From Thiocystis violascens (GTDB taxonomy: Bacteria > Pseudomonadota > Gammaproteobacteria > Chromatiales > Chromatiaceae), in the NCBI GenBank assembly GCA_020721065.1, contig DYNM01000006.1, positions 1 through 64,000 of the forward strand: a DNA stretch of 64,000 bases, in the 5' to 3' direction. The position numbers and the translations under genes are program-made. The notes beneath the pieces are model-generated. The model searched no databases, had not been told where the DNA came from, and saw only the letters and a program-made list of their open reading frames with translations. Below are positions 11,320 through 21,557 of this stretch, one piece after another (position 1 is the stretch's first letter; every line of letters begins with the position of its first letter).

Positions 11320-12310
11320 CTACTCTCCCAATCCACTCATTTGCCAAATGATGACAATCAAACTGCACCGTATCACGTCGTTTGATATTGCGACCACGGT
11401 ATTGAACAGTCTCATCAAGATAAGCATCAAAAACACTTATTAAAAGTTCTTTACCACTTTTATTTAAACGTAACCCGTTTTGTAAAGAATCAAACAACTC
11501 CATATTTACCTTGCGCGTAGAAAATAAACTCACCACAGCGTGATCTGCCCAAATACGGTAACACTCGATCAAATCAAAAACAAAAGACTTCTTTTGATAG
11601 TGATCAGTATGTACAAAACCAACATAAGGATTAATTCCAGCAATGACACAAGCTCGCTCAACAATGCCATATAACACACCATAAGCATAATTCAACAAGC
11701 AATTGAATTCATCTTTTGCAGGATTGCGTGAACGACCATCAAACTTAAATTGTTCTGGCATCAACAAACTGATCGCCTCCCAATACGTCCGCCCCGCCCT
11801 TCCTTCAAACCCCATCAACGTACCGCGAATATCATCTAATGTACTCCCTGTTAGCGCATCAATTGCTTGTCTCGATACTGATAACGCCTCAATTTTTTCC
11901 GTCAGCACTGAATGCAATCGAGTTCGCCGTGATCGCGCTTCCTGTAAAAAAAGCAGTTGGTTGTCTAATTTGCGCGTCATCCAACCACGCGCAAAACCAA
12001 CACCCCGCACCGTATCCGCCAACCGGAATTGCTCACGCTGAATTGCCGTTGTTGATCCTGGTCGCCCATGCCAAACTCGTCCATAAGGCTCACCAGATGA
12101 ATTCATAAACACAATATCGATATTTTTTTCAATTGCTAACCGAATTGCATCGGTCGAAAGAGCCGCTCCTGTTGTAATCAAAATAGAGCGCACCTTACGC
12201 GCTGAGATTTCCTTTTTTTTATTACCATCGTTCTCGTTCTTGATGTTAATCACAAACATCTCACCGTCACGATGTAAATACGTTCCAAACGTGTTAAGTA
12301 CCAAATTCAT
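11279..12310 (-). CDS. cas1: CRISPR-associated endonuclease/integrase Cas1
   Basis: Cas1 is the metal-dependent integrase that inserts new spacers at the leader end. In ORF-track numbering the likely catalytic residues are Glu171 (GFEGRAGR), His236 (GFVHTDH) and Asp248 (FVFDLIE). Length (about 343) is normal. The ORF track starts two codons earlier (MVMN). The second ATG is better placed relative to the AAGAG ribosome-binding sequence, so I use it; the difference is trivial. It is the only cas1 in the window and must serve all three interference modules here, unless others exist elsewhere in the genome. It follows cas6b after about 40 bp. Confidence 0.98.
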   Translation of the reverse strand: MNLVLNTFGTYLHRDGEMFVINIKNENDGNKKKEISARKVRSILITTGAALSTDAIRLAIEKNIDIVFMNSSGEPYGRVWHGRPGSTTAIQREQFRLADTVRGVGFARGWMTRKLDNQLLFLQEARSRRTRLHSVLTEKIEALSVSRQAIDALTGSTLDDIRGTLMGFEGRAGRTYWEAISLLMPEQFKFDGRSRNPAKDEFNCLLNYAYGVLYGIVERACVIAGINPYVGFVHTDHYQKKSFVFDLIECYRIWADHAVVSLFSTRKVNMELFDSLQNGLRLNKSGKELLISVFDAYLDETVQYRGRNIKRRDTVQFDCHHLANEWIGRVDGEDYGNISLDYV

Positions 12311-12349
12311 AACCATTCTCTTTAAAAAATCTGTTCGTTGAAATGTTTA

Positions 12350-13045
12350 TTATAATGAGGCATTCATAGTAACTAACTCCCCGAACCCATGACTCACGCC
12401 ATGTCCAAATGCAAAGCCGCTAGGTAAAATAGCATTAGTCACAAAGGTGCCAGTTAGCCCAAACAATGACTCACCTTTATAGTGGCAAGTTTGTTTTTTT
12501 ACCTTCAAAAAAGTAGCATAGAGTTGTTGATTAAAAGTAACATCTAACCCGCGCATCGCCATTAACAATCCTGCAACTAATAACCGTTCTTGCTCAACTA
12601 CCTGTTCCTGCGCAGTCAATGTTTGATAGCGACGATAGTTATCTTGATTAAATAACAACGCTGGGGTTTTTAACTGATAATGTGTTAAGCGATCACCAAC
12701 AGCAAATTGACTTTGCGTTAAAGTCAACGCCGCATCACTCACCATCACCTGTTCCTCACCAAGCCGAAGCAGTAAATCAAACCACGGCAATGCTAATAAC
12801 CGGCTGGCTGCTTCACCCCATCCCACCACCACACCATATCCATTGCGCCACCGATATTGAATACGCGGATAACGATATAAAGGTTTACCTGTTACCGGAT
12901 CATGTTGATGAAAAAACGCATCATCATTAAAAGCAGTTCCCAAAGCACCACGCAATTGCCGAGTGCGTATTTCAACAGCACCCTGTACCGCATGATCCCA
13001 ATGTAATTCAACTTGCGCACAAGGAATAGTTGCTAAAAGAAGCAT
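12350..13045 (-). CDS. cas6: CRISPR repeat-processing endoribonuclease Cas6b
   Basis: Cas6 cuts the array transcript within each repeat and leaves the 8-nt ATTGAAAC handle. The 231-residue protein matches the Cas6b layout: an N-terminal half with RGALGTAF and RYPRIQYRWRNGYG, then a C-terminal half with ALLFNQDNYRRY, HYKGESLFGLTGTF and a glycine-rich tail, GHGVSHGFGELV. It overlaps the cas3 stop by 13 bp and has GAGGAT upstream of its ATG. It is the only cas6 in the window, so it probably supplies crRNAs to both I-B modules and to the Cmr complex. The family assignment rests on recognised motif spacing, not on a search. Confidence 0.88.
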   Translation of the reverse strand: MLLLATIPCAQVELHWDHAVQGAVEIRTRQLRGALGTAFNDDAFFHQHDPVTGKPLYRYPRIQYRWRNGYGVVVGWGEAASRLLALPWFDLLLRLGEEQVMVSDAALTLTQSQFAVGDRLTHYQLKTPALLFNQDNYRRYQTLTAQEQVVEQERLLVAGLLMAMRGLDVTFNQQLYATFLKVKKQTCHYKGESLFGLTGTFVTNAILPSGFAFGHGVSHGFGELVTMNASL

Positions 13046-15375
13046 GTCGTTAAATCCTCATCATCACCAAAATCTAAACCGCTATCAGAATGATAGTAAC
13101 CCGCTTTTAATACCCAAAACGCACCGACTAACTGCGCATAATCTTCAGGATGAAATGTTGGACGCGCATAAACTGTCACAGTCCGCCGTTGTAATTCACT
13201 CGCCAATGCGCGTAACGCCTCGCGTCGTTCCCAACGCTCTGTAATATCCAGAGCTGCCTTTAATTTAACTAACAGCCATTGTTCTTGCGCATTTAACACT
13301 AAAAAACTAACTTGTTGAATGCGTCCTCGCAACAAAGTTTGTATATCTGGCATTTCTTCCCAATATGCAAAAGCGCGAGTAAATTCTGCGCCAGTACTTT
13401 TACGCGCTTTCACTAAATCAAAATACGCTTGACCTAAACCTAACACTGATTTTTCAGTCAATTTTTCTGGTTGTTGCGCTAATACTTCCCGTGTAATATC
13501 TAATAACACCGCATCATAAATCACTTGAGAATAAGCCCGATCTTTTGTGTTAGTCAATGACACAATTTCTACCTGACCACCATCCACACCTAAACGATTA
13601 TGACGATTACAACGTCCCGCAATCTGAATTAGCGCATCCAATGGCGCAAAATCACGAATCACAACATCCATATCAATATCTACACCCGCCTCAATTGTCT
13701 GTGTAGAAACCACAACACACGGTTTTCCTATTGATAGAGCTTTAATTGCATCAATTTTGACGATGCGATCATTTGGCGTTACATCAGCCGTAATTAAATA
13801 AACTGGCACTGTATTAACTAAATGCTCCCGCACCGCTTGCCAAACTGCTTTTGCACTCGCACGAGTATTCAGTGTAATTAACACCCGCTGTCCATGCGCT
13901 TGCCAACTGTCTAAACGCGGTAGCAATTCGGCAATAAAATCATCAATGCACTGCGTATCACGATGCCGAAAAATAAGTTGATAACGATTAAACTGATTGA
14001 AAATTTCAGTAATTTGTCCAGTATCCCCCGCCAATTCCTGCGCACCCGTTAATAACGCTGGCTGCGTTGCTGACATTAACAACACGCGGCTATTACCTTC
14101 TATCGTTAAACCGCGTAAAGTATGATCCACAACATCCCACAGTTGACACGGCAGCGTTTGCACTTCATCTAAAACAATCACCGCATCCATTAACACATGA
14201 TGGCGCATTTGATGTTTAGTGCGCGGCGATAACAGCGCCAGCAATAATTGGTCAAAGGTGGTAACAATGATCTCAGAACGCCAAGTATCTAAATAAAACC
14301 GCGTATAAGATGTGCCGAGTTTTTCACCTTCCCATTCATATTCGCGTTGAGATAATGAGTGACTCGACAATAAAAGATCAGATTGCGCAGTATGATTAAC
14401 ATCTATACCTAACAATTCACGATATTCTTTTTCAGTTTGGTCAACAATAGATAAAAATGGCAGTGCAATAATAATACGCGGTGCAACGCCTGTTTGCGCC
14501 ATTTGTTCCCGTTGTGCGAATGCCCAACTCGCAGCCAGTAACGTTTTACCGGTGCCAGTCGGCAAGGTTAAAGTGCAATAATGGTCTGCGTGATTGATAT
14601 TAGCGATGAGTTGCGAGCGCAATTGTTGCCGTAAATCATTGAGCGGCGTTGTTGTTAAGTCGGCAATACGTTTAGCCACGCATTTTGGCGATAACGTTGG
14701 ACGTGCAACTTGTAGATAACGCTGAGTATTTTCTTGACTCAACGCTAAAAAGGCTTTATCCGCTTCTAGTAATAGCGAGAAAATAAATTGCGTCCACAAA
14801 CGAAAATGTACTGCTTCTTCAATTGATAAAGCGTGTAGTTTTTCTGCAATATCTTGGCGACGAAATAACCACCGCCGCGCATCTTCAAATTCACCATCAA
14901 TCTCAATAAACTCTAAACCGCTGGCATGAGTTAATGCCGCATAATCCAATTTTTCCCATTGCAGTAACAGTGGATCGTCATCATCAAGGCGCAGCCGATT
15001 TTCTAAATACTCCAGCGTAGCAAAACCAGCATGATGACCAGCAATCGCTTGTGTTAAAGCTAAAATAGTGAGCGGTTCTAAACGTTGTTGACGCGCCCAC
15101 AATAGCGTTAATGCTGCCGATAATGCCGAATGTTCTTTAGCGCGATAATCACCGCGATATTGCTCAGGATTGCAGATATAGCTTTGAAAAGCTGGGCTAC
15201 CTTTTCCTAAATCATGCCCACGAACTAACGCAGTTAATACCGCCGCCGTTTCTGGGCGTTGCGTGCGGACTTTTTCTGAATGGGTATTAAATAAAAACGT
15301 CGCTGCTGTATTCACCTGTTCAATGTGTTGCGTTAATAACAACGTTGGATGCGACAACAGCGACGTTTTATTCAT
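13033..15375 (-). CDS. cas3: CRISPR-associated helicase/nuclease Cas3 (type I-B module 1)
   Basis: Cas3 is recruited by Cascade to target DNA, then unwinds and degrades it. The N-terminal HD nuclease domain shows GHDLGKGSPAFQ, EHSALSAAL and AGHHAGF. The superfamily 2 helicase shows Walker A PTGTGKTLLAA, the DEVQ box VLDEVQTLP, motif III SATQP and motif VI AGRCNRHN. All key residues appear intact. The ORF track starts 11 codons upstream inside cas5. The ATG at 15375 makes an ATGA overlap with the cas5 stop and has AGGAG in front, so it is preferred (780 residues). The type is inferred from its partners cas5, cas7 and cas8b. Confidence 0.96.
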   Translation of the reverse strand: MNKTSLLSHPTLLLTQHIEQVNTAATFLFNTHSEKVRTQRPETAAVLTALVRGHDLGKGSPAFQSYICNPEQYRGDYRAKEHSALSAALTLLWARQQRLEPLTILALTQAIAGHHAGFATLEYLENRLRLDDDDPLLLQWEKLDYAALTHASGLEFIEIDGEFEDARRWLFRRQDIAEKLHALSIEEAVHFRLWTQFIFSLLLEADKAFLALSQENTQRYLQVARPTLSPKCVAKRIADLTTTPLNDLRQQLRSQLIANINHADHYCTLTLPTGTGKTLLAASWAFAQREQMAQTGVAPRIIIALPFLSIVDQTEKEYRELLGIDVNHTAQSDLLLSSHSLSQREYEWEGEKLGTSYTRFYLDTWRSEIIVTTFDQLLLALLSPRTKHQMRHHVLMDAVIVLDEVQTLPCQLWDVVDHTLRGLTIEGNSRVLLMSATQPALLTGAQELAGDTGQITEIFNQFNRYQLIFRHRDTQCIDDFIAELLPRLDSWQAHGQRVLITLNTRASAKAVWQAVREHLVNTVPVYLITADVTPNDRIVKIDAIKALSIGKPCVVVSTQTIEAGVDIDMDVVIRDFAPLDALIQIAGRCNRHNRLGVDGGQVEIVSLTNTKDRAYSQVIYDAVLLDITREVLAQQPEKLTEKSVLGLGQAYFDLVKARKSTGAEFTRAFAYWEEMPDIQTLLRGRIQQVSFLVLNAQEQWLLVKLKAALDITERWERREALRALASELQRRTVTVYARPTFHPEDYAQLVGAFWVLKAGYYHSDSGLDFGDDEDLTTCFF

Positions 15376-16091
15376 AAAAATACTCCTGTCCATTGCTGAG
15401 TTTGCCATGCAACCGCCGTTTCAATTGTAAACGGTTGCCCGCGATGTTCGAGAAAATAAGGGGCATGACTGAATACGCGATTGGCGCTCACCTGACGCGG
15501 CAACCGCAATAAATGCACACCTAATTTATCATCGGTAATCAATTGCACCTGCTCCGCCGGACATACCCCCTGCACCTGATAGCGCCCGAATGGTAATGAG
15601 ATTGCAGATTCACACGCAATAAACTCTACATCACTCAACAATTCTGATAATCCCATGCACGGATTAAAATGCCAGCGCCGTTGTTTAACCCGCTCCACCA
15701 ATTCATTAAACTGTGCCGGTTGTGTTGGCCACGCTAACTGCAATTGATACTGCGGTTTTAACAGCCACTCTTGCCGATGTAATGCTGCTTTTTCTGGTGC
15801 TGGTGATTCACTTCCGCGTTGATTACATTTCACTTCCCAAGGCAATGTATTTGGTGGGTCTTTACGCAACTTGACCCGATGCCAAAATCGCGCTGGTAAT
15901 GCACCACTCACTGCAACATTTAATTCTGCCAATTCGGTCGCCAACGCATCTTTTTCTAATCCTAAAATGGCGGCGACTAATCCCAATACCACCGTGCGCG
16001 GTGGCACGGGGTAGGTGAGAGCATTGACATTTGCCTCGGCGCGGAGAAAGTGACCGTATTTAGCCGACCAATTGACACTGAGGATGTCCAT
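15372..16091 (-). CDS. cas5: Cascade subunit Cas5 (type I-B module 1)
   Basis: Cas5 is the RAMP protein that caps the 5' handle of the crRNA in Cascade. The family signature is at the N-terminus: FLRAEANVNALTYPVPPRTVVLGL, where the PPRT loop and following helix are typical. It has 239 residues, normal for Cas5. The stop overlaps the cas3 start as ATGA, and cas7 ends 17 bp upstream. It is clearly diverged from the second Cas5 at 21523-22239, although both belong to the I-B type family. Confidence 0.94.
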   Translation of the reverse strand: MDILSVNWSAKYGHFLRAEANVNALTYPVPPRTVVLGLVAAILGLEKDALATELAELNVAVSGALPARFWHRVKLRKDPPNTLPWEVKCNQRGSESPAPEKAALHRQEWLLKPQYQLQLAWPTQPAQFNELVERVKQRRWHFNPCMGLSELLSDVEFIACESAISLPFGRYQVQGVCPAEQVQLITDDKLGVHLLRLPRQVSANRVFSHAPYFLEHRGQPFTIETAVAWQTQQWTGVFL

Positions 16092-16108
16092 AGCATTATG
16101 TCCGCTGC

Positions 16109-17134
16109 TTAATCAAAACCGAGCGCCTGCCATTCATTCGGCAATCCACTTACAAATGTCACATCAGGTGATACCTCATAGCGCACTTTGGCAATACGCG
16201 AACGTTGCGAATCAATACGGTTTAATAACCGTGATAAATCCACGCAATAATCATCTGGCGATGACCAAGCGCGTTCAGGTTTATCACCACTGGGTTGCAA
16301 CTTCACATAATCCATTAAATTGCCAAACTGGAATTCTTCACCGGGTTGGTATTCAATAGACACCAATAAACGTGGTACCTGACCAATTTTCGTGCGTGTA
16401 TTCCCTGCCGAGCGCACACCATTCCACAGCGCCAATAACAAATCATTGTAATCACTATCACTCAAACGTGATTTTTTAGCCGAGTGTTCATTCGCTACGC
16501 CATGAAACGCAATTAAAGCATAACGCAGCGCCGCATAATTGGTAAAAGTACCCTGCGCCTTTTCTTCATCACTGCCAAAAATGGATGTGCCTTGAATCTG
16601 AATCTCTTCTGCATCATGCAGCACTTCACCCATATTAAATTGCACCGCACCTGTTAAAGTCTTCGGAATAGGTTTGGGTTTCCATTCCGTCGGTTTCTTT
16701 TTATTACCCTTCACTGATTTAGTATCAAGCGAAAAATCATCAGACTGCTCTGTAACCTCAGCACCTTCATCTTCCTTTTGACCCTTAAAAGCCAATGAAG
16801 AACCAAAACAGCGCGCATCAATAAAACTATCCAACAGAATGTTGACCAATTCCTCACCATCGGCTTTATCTTTGCCGATTTTATTTAAATGATGCGCCAC
16901 GCGACCAGTTAAATTCGTGGTGCGTCCCTCGATATTGCCGACTAAAATATCCCGATTCTGCATTGCCCAATAATCACGCGCAAATCGTTTTAAGCGCACG
17001 TCGGTCACATAAAAGCGTCCATCCGGTAAACTGCGCGGCCGATTTTCATCAGGATCGCCATTCGGGTTGCCCATGCGAATGTCATACAAAAACAAAATTT
17101 CACGGCGGGAAGTGAGTGTTGTCGTCATCGTCAT
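16109..17134 (-). CDS. cas7: Cascade backbone subunit Cas7 (Csh2 family, module 1)
   Basis: Cas7 polymerises along the crRNA spacer and forms the Cascade backbone. The Csh2-type signature is present near the N-terminus: LYDIRMGNPNGDPDENRPR, then TDVRLKRFARDY. A central charged stretch (about residues 120-165, rich in K, D and E) looks like a lineage-specific insertion. The start overlaps the cas8b stop as TAATG, with GAGGAG upstream, which implies coupled translation. It shares the NPNGDP core with the second Cas7 at 22242-23228, but the rest is well diverged. Confidence 0.95.
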   Translation of the reverse strand: MTMTTTLTSRREILFLYDIRMGNPNGDPDENRPRSLPDGRFYVTDVRLKRFARDYWAMQNRDILVGNIEGRTTNLTGRVAHHLNKIGKDKADGEELVNILLDSFIDARCFGSSLAFKGQKEDEGAEVTEQSDDFSLDTKSVKGNKKKPTEWKPKPIPKTLTGAVQFNMGEVLHDAEEIQIQGTSIFGSDEEKAQGTFTNYAALRYALIAFHGVANEHSAKKSRLSDSDYNDLLLALWNGVRSAGNTRTKIGQVPRLLVSIEYQPGEEFQFGNLMDYVKLQPSGDKPERAWSSPDDYCVDLSRLLNRIDSQRSRIAKVRYEVSPDVTFVSGLPNEWQALGFD

Positions 17135-19137
17135 TACTCCTCAGTTGTCTTGGTTTTAGAAGGTAGCACGTCAACCGTAATTGATTGACCAAGCAATAAA
17201 AAATAACAAGTCGCTGTTTGATCAAGCCCGATGGTATCGCCAATGGATTGTCCACCAAGTCGCCCTAAATCCTGCACAATTGCTCGCACATCCGCATTAG
17301 CTTCTACTCCATAATTCAATAACTTCTCACGGATTTTACAATACAACTCAGGTAAATCGCGCCCATCAAGATTCAATCGTTTTAACCAAGTCAGTGCATT
17401 TGAAGCGACATTCACACCTCGCGCTGCCTGCACTTGTAACACTTTGCCGTATAAAACGCCTAATAAAAACGTAAAGGCTTTTTCACGAGTATTCAAACCA
17501 GAACCAGATTGAAAATAAGGTTTGAGTGCTGCTAAACTCGGTTCAAATTGCAACGGTTCGGTATTCGGTGCTGCCATCGGTAAGACTCCAATTGAATCAA
17601 GATAATAAAGTAACCGCGCCAGATGTTTCATCCAACCAGCGAGCGTCCAATAATAGGTTTTTTTACCTCCTTTTTCACTGTAACCTTCATACAATAAGCC
17701 GCCAAAATTGCCAGATTCTGCAATGTCATCAAGCCGCCAACGAGCGGTAATTAATAATTCACGCCATAATCCAGTCGTTGCTGCGCCGAGTGGTACGCCG
17801 TGATAAATTGCTTCCACCAATTGCCGTTTCATTGCAAACAATTGACTGCTCTCATTCGCTTTTGCGGCACGTTTTCCACCGGGACGTTTAAGTAATGCCA
17901 ATAACAGCGTCAGATTCAGATCAAATGTTGCATCCTCTAATGGATAACGCGGTGCAAGTGGATGTTGCCAATTATTTAAATCTTGATTGATCTTGTTTAA
18001 TTGACGCAAGCGTGACGGCAAAATATCCGTTACCACGCCACGCACATCATCAATAACTTGTCCAAACGTCGCCCATAAAATATGCACCACCACTTGTGAG
18101 TCATCTCGATCACGGACAAAATCTAATAAATCGTTTTCATGTGAACCGAGCTTTTTACCAGCACCGTTAATGGCGTTGATATATTTGCGCCAATCAAGCA
18201 AAAACTGCCGCCGCCCAGCAGGATTGCCGAGTAAACTGGATAATAACAACGCCTTGTCACCAGCAACGAATCCAGTAAATTGCTGCGTCAATAAATGATT
18301 TTTGAAAACATACAACAGATCGGCACAATCTAAACACAATCCATAGCTTTTCCATGCTTGTTTTACTTCTAAGTTTGGAAATGCACCAACACGATCCATA
18401 TTGGAAAAATTAATACCCGTACCGCGTAGATTGGGATATAGCGTCACGTCCGTTGCGCCACACAGTGGACAATGTGCAGGGCTGTACGATTGCGCTTCAC
18501 CAGTGACATATTTAATTTCCGCTAAACACTGTGCGAGATAATTTTGATATTCAGCGCGATCACCAGGCCACTGTCCGACTGCATCAACAACTGCGAGAAA
18601 AACCGTCTCTTTTTCAGGAATCAATCGAATTGCTGCTGCTAATACATGTGGATCAGTTTGATTGTCACCAACGCAATAACTTTGATCGCCAAATTCTAAT
18701 ATCGTACTATTAAACAGCGTTGTGCAAACTTCACTAAAATAATGACTCCAAACCGCACCACTTTGCGCCTGCACTGCAAATTCCTTGGCAGTTGTATTTT
18801 GAATTTTTAAACTCGGTCCACACGGCGGATTTTCTTTTGGTTTACTCGTGCGTTTCAATACTGGTCCCAACGCCGGAGATTGCGCCCCACTGGGTTTATT
18901 AAATGGCAACCGCTGCCGTTTTGCGTCATCTAAATCCTCAACCCACATGCGCACGACACCAGGTTGATTTACCTGCGCCTGTAATAAATAAACACGAGGT
19001 ATTTTTTCTGCGGCTTCCACTAATAACGGTGCGAGTTGCTCACCATGCTGCTCACGAATTGCACTCAAATTCAGCCCAGTTTGTTTGCATCGCACATTCA
19101 AATCTAATAACGCTAATTCCCGCATCGCTGCTAACAT
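17134..19137 (-). CDS. cas8b: Cascade large subunit Cas8b (TM1802/Csh1-like, module 1)
   Basis: Cas8b is the large I-B subunit that recognises the PAM and starts unwinding. This 667-residue protein has the family's central zinc-binding pair, HCPLCGATDV and, about 45 residues on, GLCLDCADLL. The C-terminal half is helical with no other obvious motif. It is the first gene of module 1 in transcription order, 83 bp after the stop of cas3 of module 2. GAGG lies about 10 nt before the ATG. The assignment depends on the zinc motif, size and position before cas7-cas5-cas3, since Cas8 sequences vary strongly. Confidence 0.88.
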   Translation of the reverse strand: MLAAMRELALLDLNVRCKQTGLNLSAIREQHGEQLAPLLVEAAEKIPRVYLLQAQVNQPGVVRMWVEDLDDAKRQRLPFNKPSGAQSPALGPVLKRTSKPKENPPCGPSLKIQNTTAKEFAVQAQSGAVWSHYFSEVCTTLFNSTILEFGDQSYCVGDNQTDPHVLAAAIRLIPEKETVFLAVVDAVGQWPGDRAEYQNYLAQCLAEIKYVTGEAQSYSPAHCPLCGATDVTLYPNLRGTGINFSNMDRVGAFPNLEVKQAWKSYGLCLDCADLLYVFKNHLLTQQFTGFVAGDKALLLSSLLGNPAGRRQFLLDWRKYINAINGAGKKLGSHENDLLDFVRDRDDSQVVVHILWATFGQVIDDVRGVVTDILPSRLRQLNKINQDLNNWQHPLAPRYPLEDATFDLNLTLLLALLKRPGGKRAAKANESSQLFAMKRQLVEAIYHGVPLGAATTGLWRELLITARWRLDDIAESGNFGGLLYEGYSEKGGKKTYYWTLAGWMKHLARLLYYLDSIGVLPMAAPNTEPLQFEPSLAALKPYFQSGSGLNTREKAFTFLLGVLYGKVLQVQAARGVNVASNALTWLKRLNLDGRDLPELYCKIREKLLNYGVEANADVRAIVQDLGRLGGQSIGDTIGLDQTATCYFLLLGQSITVDVLPSKTKTTEE

Positions 19138-19220
19138 TGTGATTGACCTCGTCAGATGCCTTTTTGATTATTCCCATGCGCCAATGCGGGAATATGCTTT
19201 ATCAAATGACCATTAAAAAT

Positions 19221-21557
19221 TTATGGAAAACCAACAAACCCCACTTGGCGCGTATAAGTCGTTGGCGTTGCTTTTAGATACTGCACCTCATTTTGATTCA
19301 ACTCATCGCGGGATCGCGCATACACTTGAATCACGCGCTCATAAAATGCACGTTTGAAAGTGCGAAACTGTTGTTGCTGTTGTGCTGGCGTCAGTGCCCC
19401 ATTTTCTCGAATGGCACAATAACGCTCCCACAATTTTTGATCGCGCTCATTTTGCGCAATAAACACCGAGACTGTTGGCAATTCTTCAATGAGCTGAAAT
19501 GATTTTTCAACGCCAATGAAATCGCCTGCTTGTAATTGCACATCAATCCGTTGTTGATCTTGTCGCAATCGACAACCTTGAAAATACGCTTGACTCAATT
19601 GCAAAAAATCTGCTTCTTCATATTGCTGCGCAGCGCCGAGCGTTTCCATTGTCACTTCAATTAACGCGCTGTCATAAACGTGCCGCCATAACGATTCACC
19701 CGCACTGCCATCTGTTTTCATTGCTTGTAAATACCACAAATGCACTTCACCGGCGGCATCATGTTCATGGTGACGATTGCAGCGACCGGCAGATTGAATA
19801 ATGGAATCCAATGGCGCTAATTCACGATGAACAATAGGAAAACTCACATCAACACCCGCTTCTATCAATTGCGTGGTGACGACAATCAGCGGCTGATTTT
19901 GTCGTAATAAGCGTTGCATTAACCGAATACGCGCCCGCCGATCCAATGGCGTGAAACTGGTTGAAAGTGCAATGACTGGTTGCTCAGGAAACGCGCTATG
20001 CACCGCATCAAACAATGTGCGTACTGATTGCCGCCGGTTTACTATCACTAACGTAGCGCGACGCTCAGTTTTTAATGCGGTGATGAGTTGTTGGGCAAAC
20101 GTATCTAATGGCAATGGTTCTTGATGAGTGACTAACCGAGTGCGACTCATTGCCTGAAAATGCGTTTTATGGTCAGGTAATAATTCCACCGCATCAGTGG
20201 GTTGAAAAATTAACGGGCGTGTTGCCGTTAATAATACACAACGCGCATCGTAAATTTGCGCTGCGGTTAATAAAAGTTGGCGCACGGTTTCCCAATAACG
20301 CAGTGGAATAGATTGCACTTCGTCCAGTAAAATAATCGCACCTGTTAATTGTCCAGCGCGTTTCAAATTGGCATTGCGCGGACTGAGTAACGAATGCAAT
20401 AATTGATGAAACGTCGTGACTACTAATTCACTTTGCCACGTTTCTGTTAATAACTGCCCGGCACCATCGGCTTGATATTCTGCTTCTTCAGTGCGAAATA
20501 CTGCGTCGGTGAGATGATGATGTTTTAATAACATATCCTCACGATCTTTAATGCCGTTAGCTTGCAAAACAGCGCGAAATACGGCATGATTTTGATCAAT
20601 CACTGAGGTGAATGGCAGGCAATAAATGATGCGCGGTGCCACACCATTTTGTTGGGCTAGTTGCGCTCGGATTTGTAATGCAGCATGGAGAATAGTGAGC
20701 GTTTTACCGGCACCAGTGGGCGCAGTTAAAGTGAATAACTGTTGATTGAGATGCGCCAGCCATGTTTGCGCAACGGTAATAGCAATTTGATCACGACGTG
20801 AATTAAGAGATGAATACGATTTGCGCTTTTGTTGCTGTTGATAAACCGTTACCGCATCTGCCGGTAGCGCCTGCCGCGCTATTTGCGCACCGACCAGCGC
20901 GGCATCCGTTTTATCCATTGCCAATAGCGCCCCAAAACCGGCTAATGTCGCCAACGCTTCGCTAAGTGTTTGATATGCAACGCGCAATTTTGAACCGCCG
21001 ACCTGCCGATCCCGCAGCCGCGCCAGCACCGTCTCCGCCGTCAACGGTTCCAATGTCAGCGCCAAATCCGGTTGTTGCGCGGCAACCGTCAATAACCAAG
21101 CGTGAATGCCAGCAAAATCAAGCATCTGCAATTGCCGGTGCAGCGGATGGTCGTCCTCGCGCAGCGCCAGCCGCATCTGCTCCAACAATGCCGGCCATGC
21201 TTGAAAAGTCAGCGCCCCGTGATGGCGTCGTATGGCAACGAATACTGCCAAGCGTTGCCAAAGTGGCCAATCCAGCGCGGCGCTATACCACCAGACCAAT
21301 AACGCGCCCAATTCGGCGTGATTGGTCAACGGCGAGCGTTTGCCATCGTGCAATAAATACTTTTGAAACCAAGGAGTTGCTTTGCCGAGATCGTGAAATA
21401 ATCCGGCGACGCGGGCGATGGCACGGATGTCTGCGCCAGCAGTTGGGGCGATGCTGGCGGCGGCGCGTTGAGCGACTCGTTCTAAGTGGGCAGGCAGTGG
21501 ATCGGCGGGATGGGCGAAGGTGTCAGAGAAAGGCAATGGTTGTAGAATCAAGGGCAT
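19221..21557 (-). CDS. cas3: CRISPR-associated helicase/nuclease Cas3 (type I-B module 2)
   Basis: A second complete Cas3. HD domain: FHDLGKATPWFQ, NHAELGALL and RRHHGAL. Helicase: Walker A APTGAGKTLTIL, DEVQ box LLDEVQSIP, motif III TATRP and motif VI SAGRCNRH. The ORF track starts 30 codons upstream, within cas5. The ATG at 21557 (MPLILQPLPF) has AGGAG about 7 nt upstream and gives 778 residues, so I use it; it overlaps cas5 by 35 bp. The two Cas3 proteins share motifs but differ widely between them. This suggests two separately acquired or long-diverged modules, not a recent tandem duplication. Confidence 0.95.
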   Translation of the reverse strand: MPLILQPLPFSDTFAHPADPLPAHLERVAQRAAASIAPTAGADIRAIARVAGLFHDLGKATPWFQKYLLHDGKRSPLTNHAELGALLVWWYSAALDWPLWQRLAVFVAIRRHHGALTFQAWPALLEQMRLALREDDHPLHRQLQMLDFAGIHAWLLTVAAQQPDLALTLEPLTAETVLARLRDRQVGGSKLRVAYQTLSEALATLAGFGALLAMDKTDAALVGAQIARQALPADAVTVYQQQQKRKSYSSLNSRRDQIAITVAQTWLAHLNQQLFTLTAPTGAGKTLTILHAALQIRAQLAQQNGVAPRIIYCLPFTSVIDQNHAVFRAVLQANGIKDREDMLLKHHHLTDAVFRTEEAEYQADGAGQLLTETWQSELVVTTFHQLLHSLLSPRNANLKRAGQLTGAIILLDEVQSIPLRYWETVRQLLLTAAQIYDARCVLLTATRPLIFQPTDAVELLPDHKTHFQAMSRTRLVTHQEPLPLDTFAQQLITALKTERRATLVIVNRRQSVRTLFDAVHSAFPEQPVIALSTSFTPLDRRARIRLMQRLLRQNQPLIVVTTQLIEAGVDVSFPIVHRELAPLDSIIQSAGRCNRHHEHDAAGEVHLWYLQAMKTDGSAGESLWRHVYDSALIEVTMETLGAAQQYEEADFLQLSQAYFQGCRLRQDQQRIDVQLQAGDFIGVEKSFQLIEELPTVSVFIAQNERDQKLWERYCAIRENGALTPAQQQQQFRTFKRAFYERVIQVYARSRDELNQNEVQYLKATPTTYTRQVGFVGFP

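Noticed and set aside
19170-19193. Inverted repeat ATTCCC...GGGAAT between cas3 of module 2 and cas8b of module 1
   Set aside because: The stem is only 6 bp with a 12-nt loop and has no T-run on the minus strand, so I do not call it a terminator.
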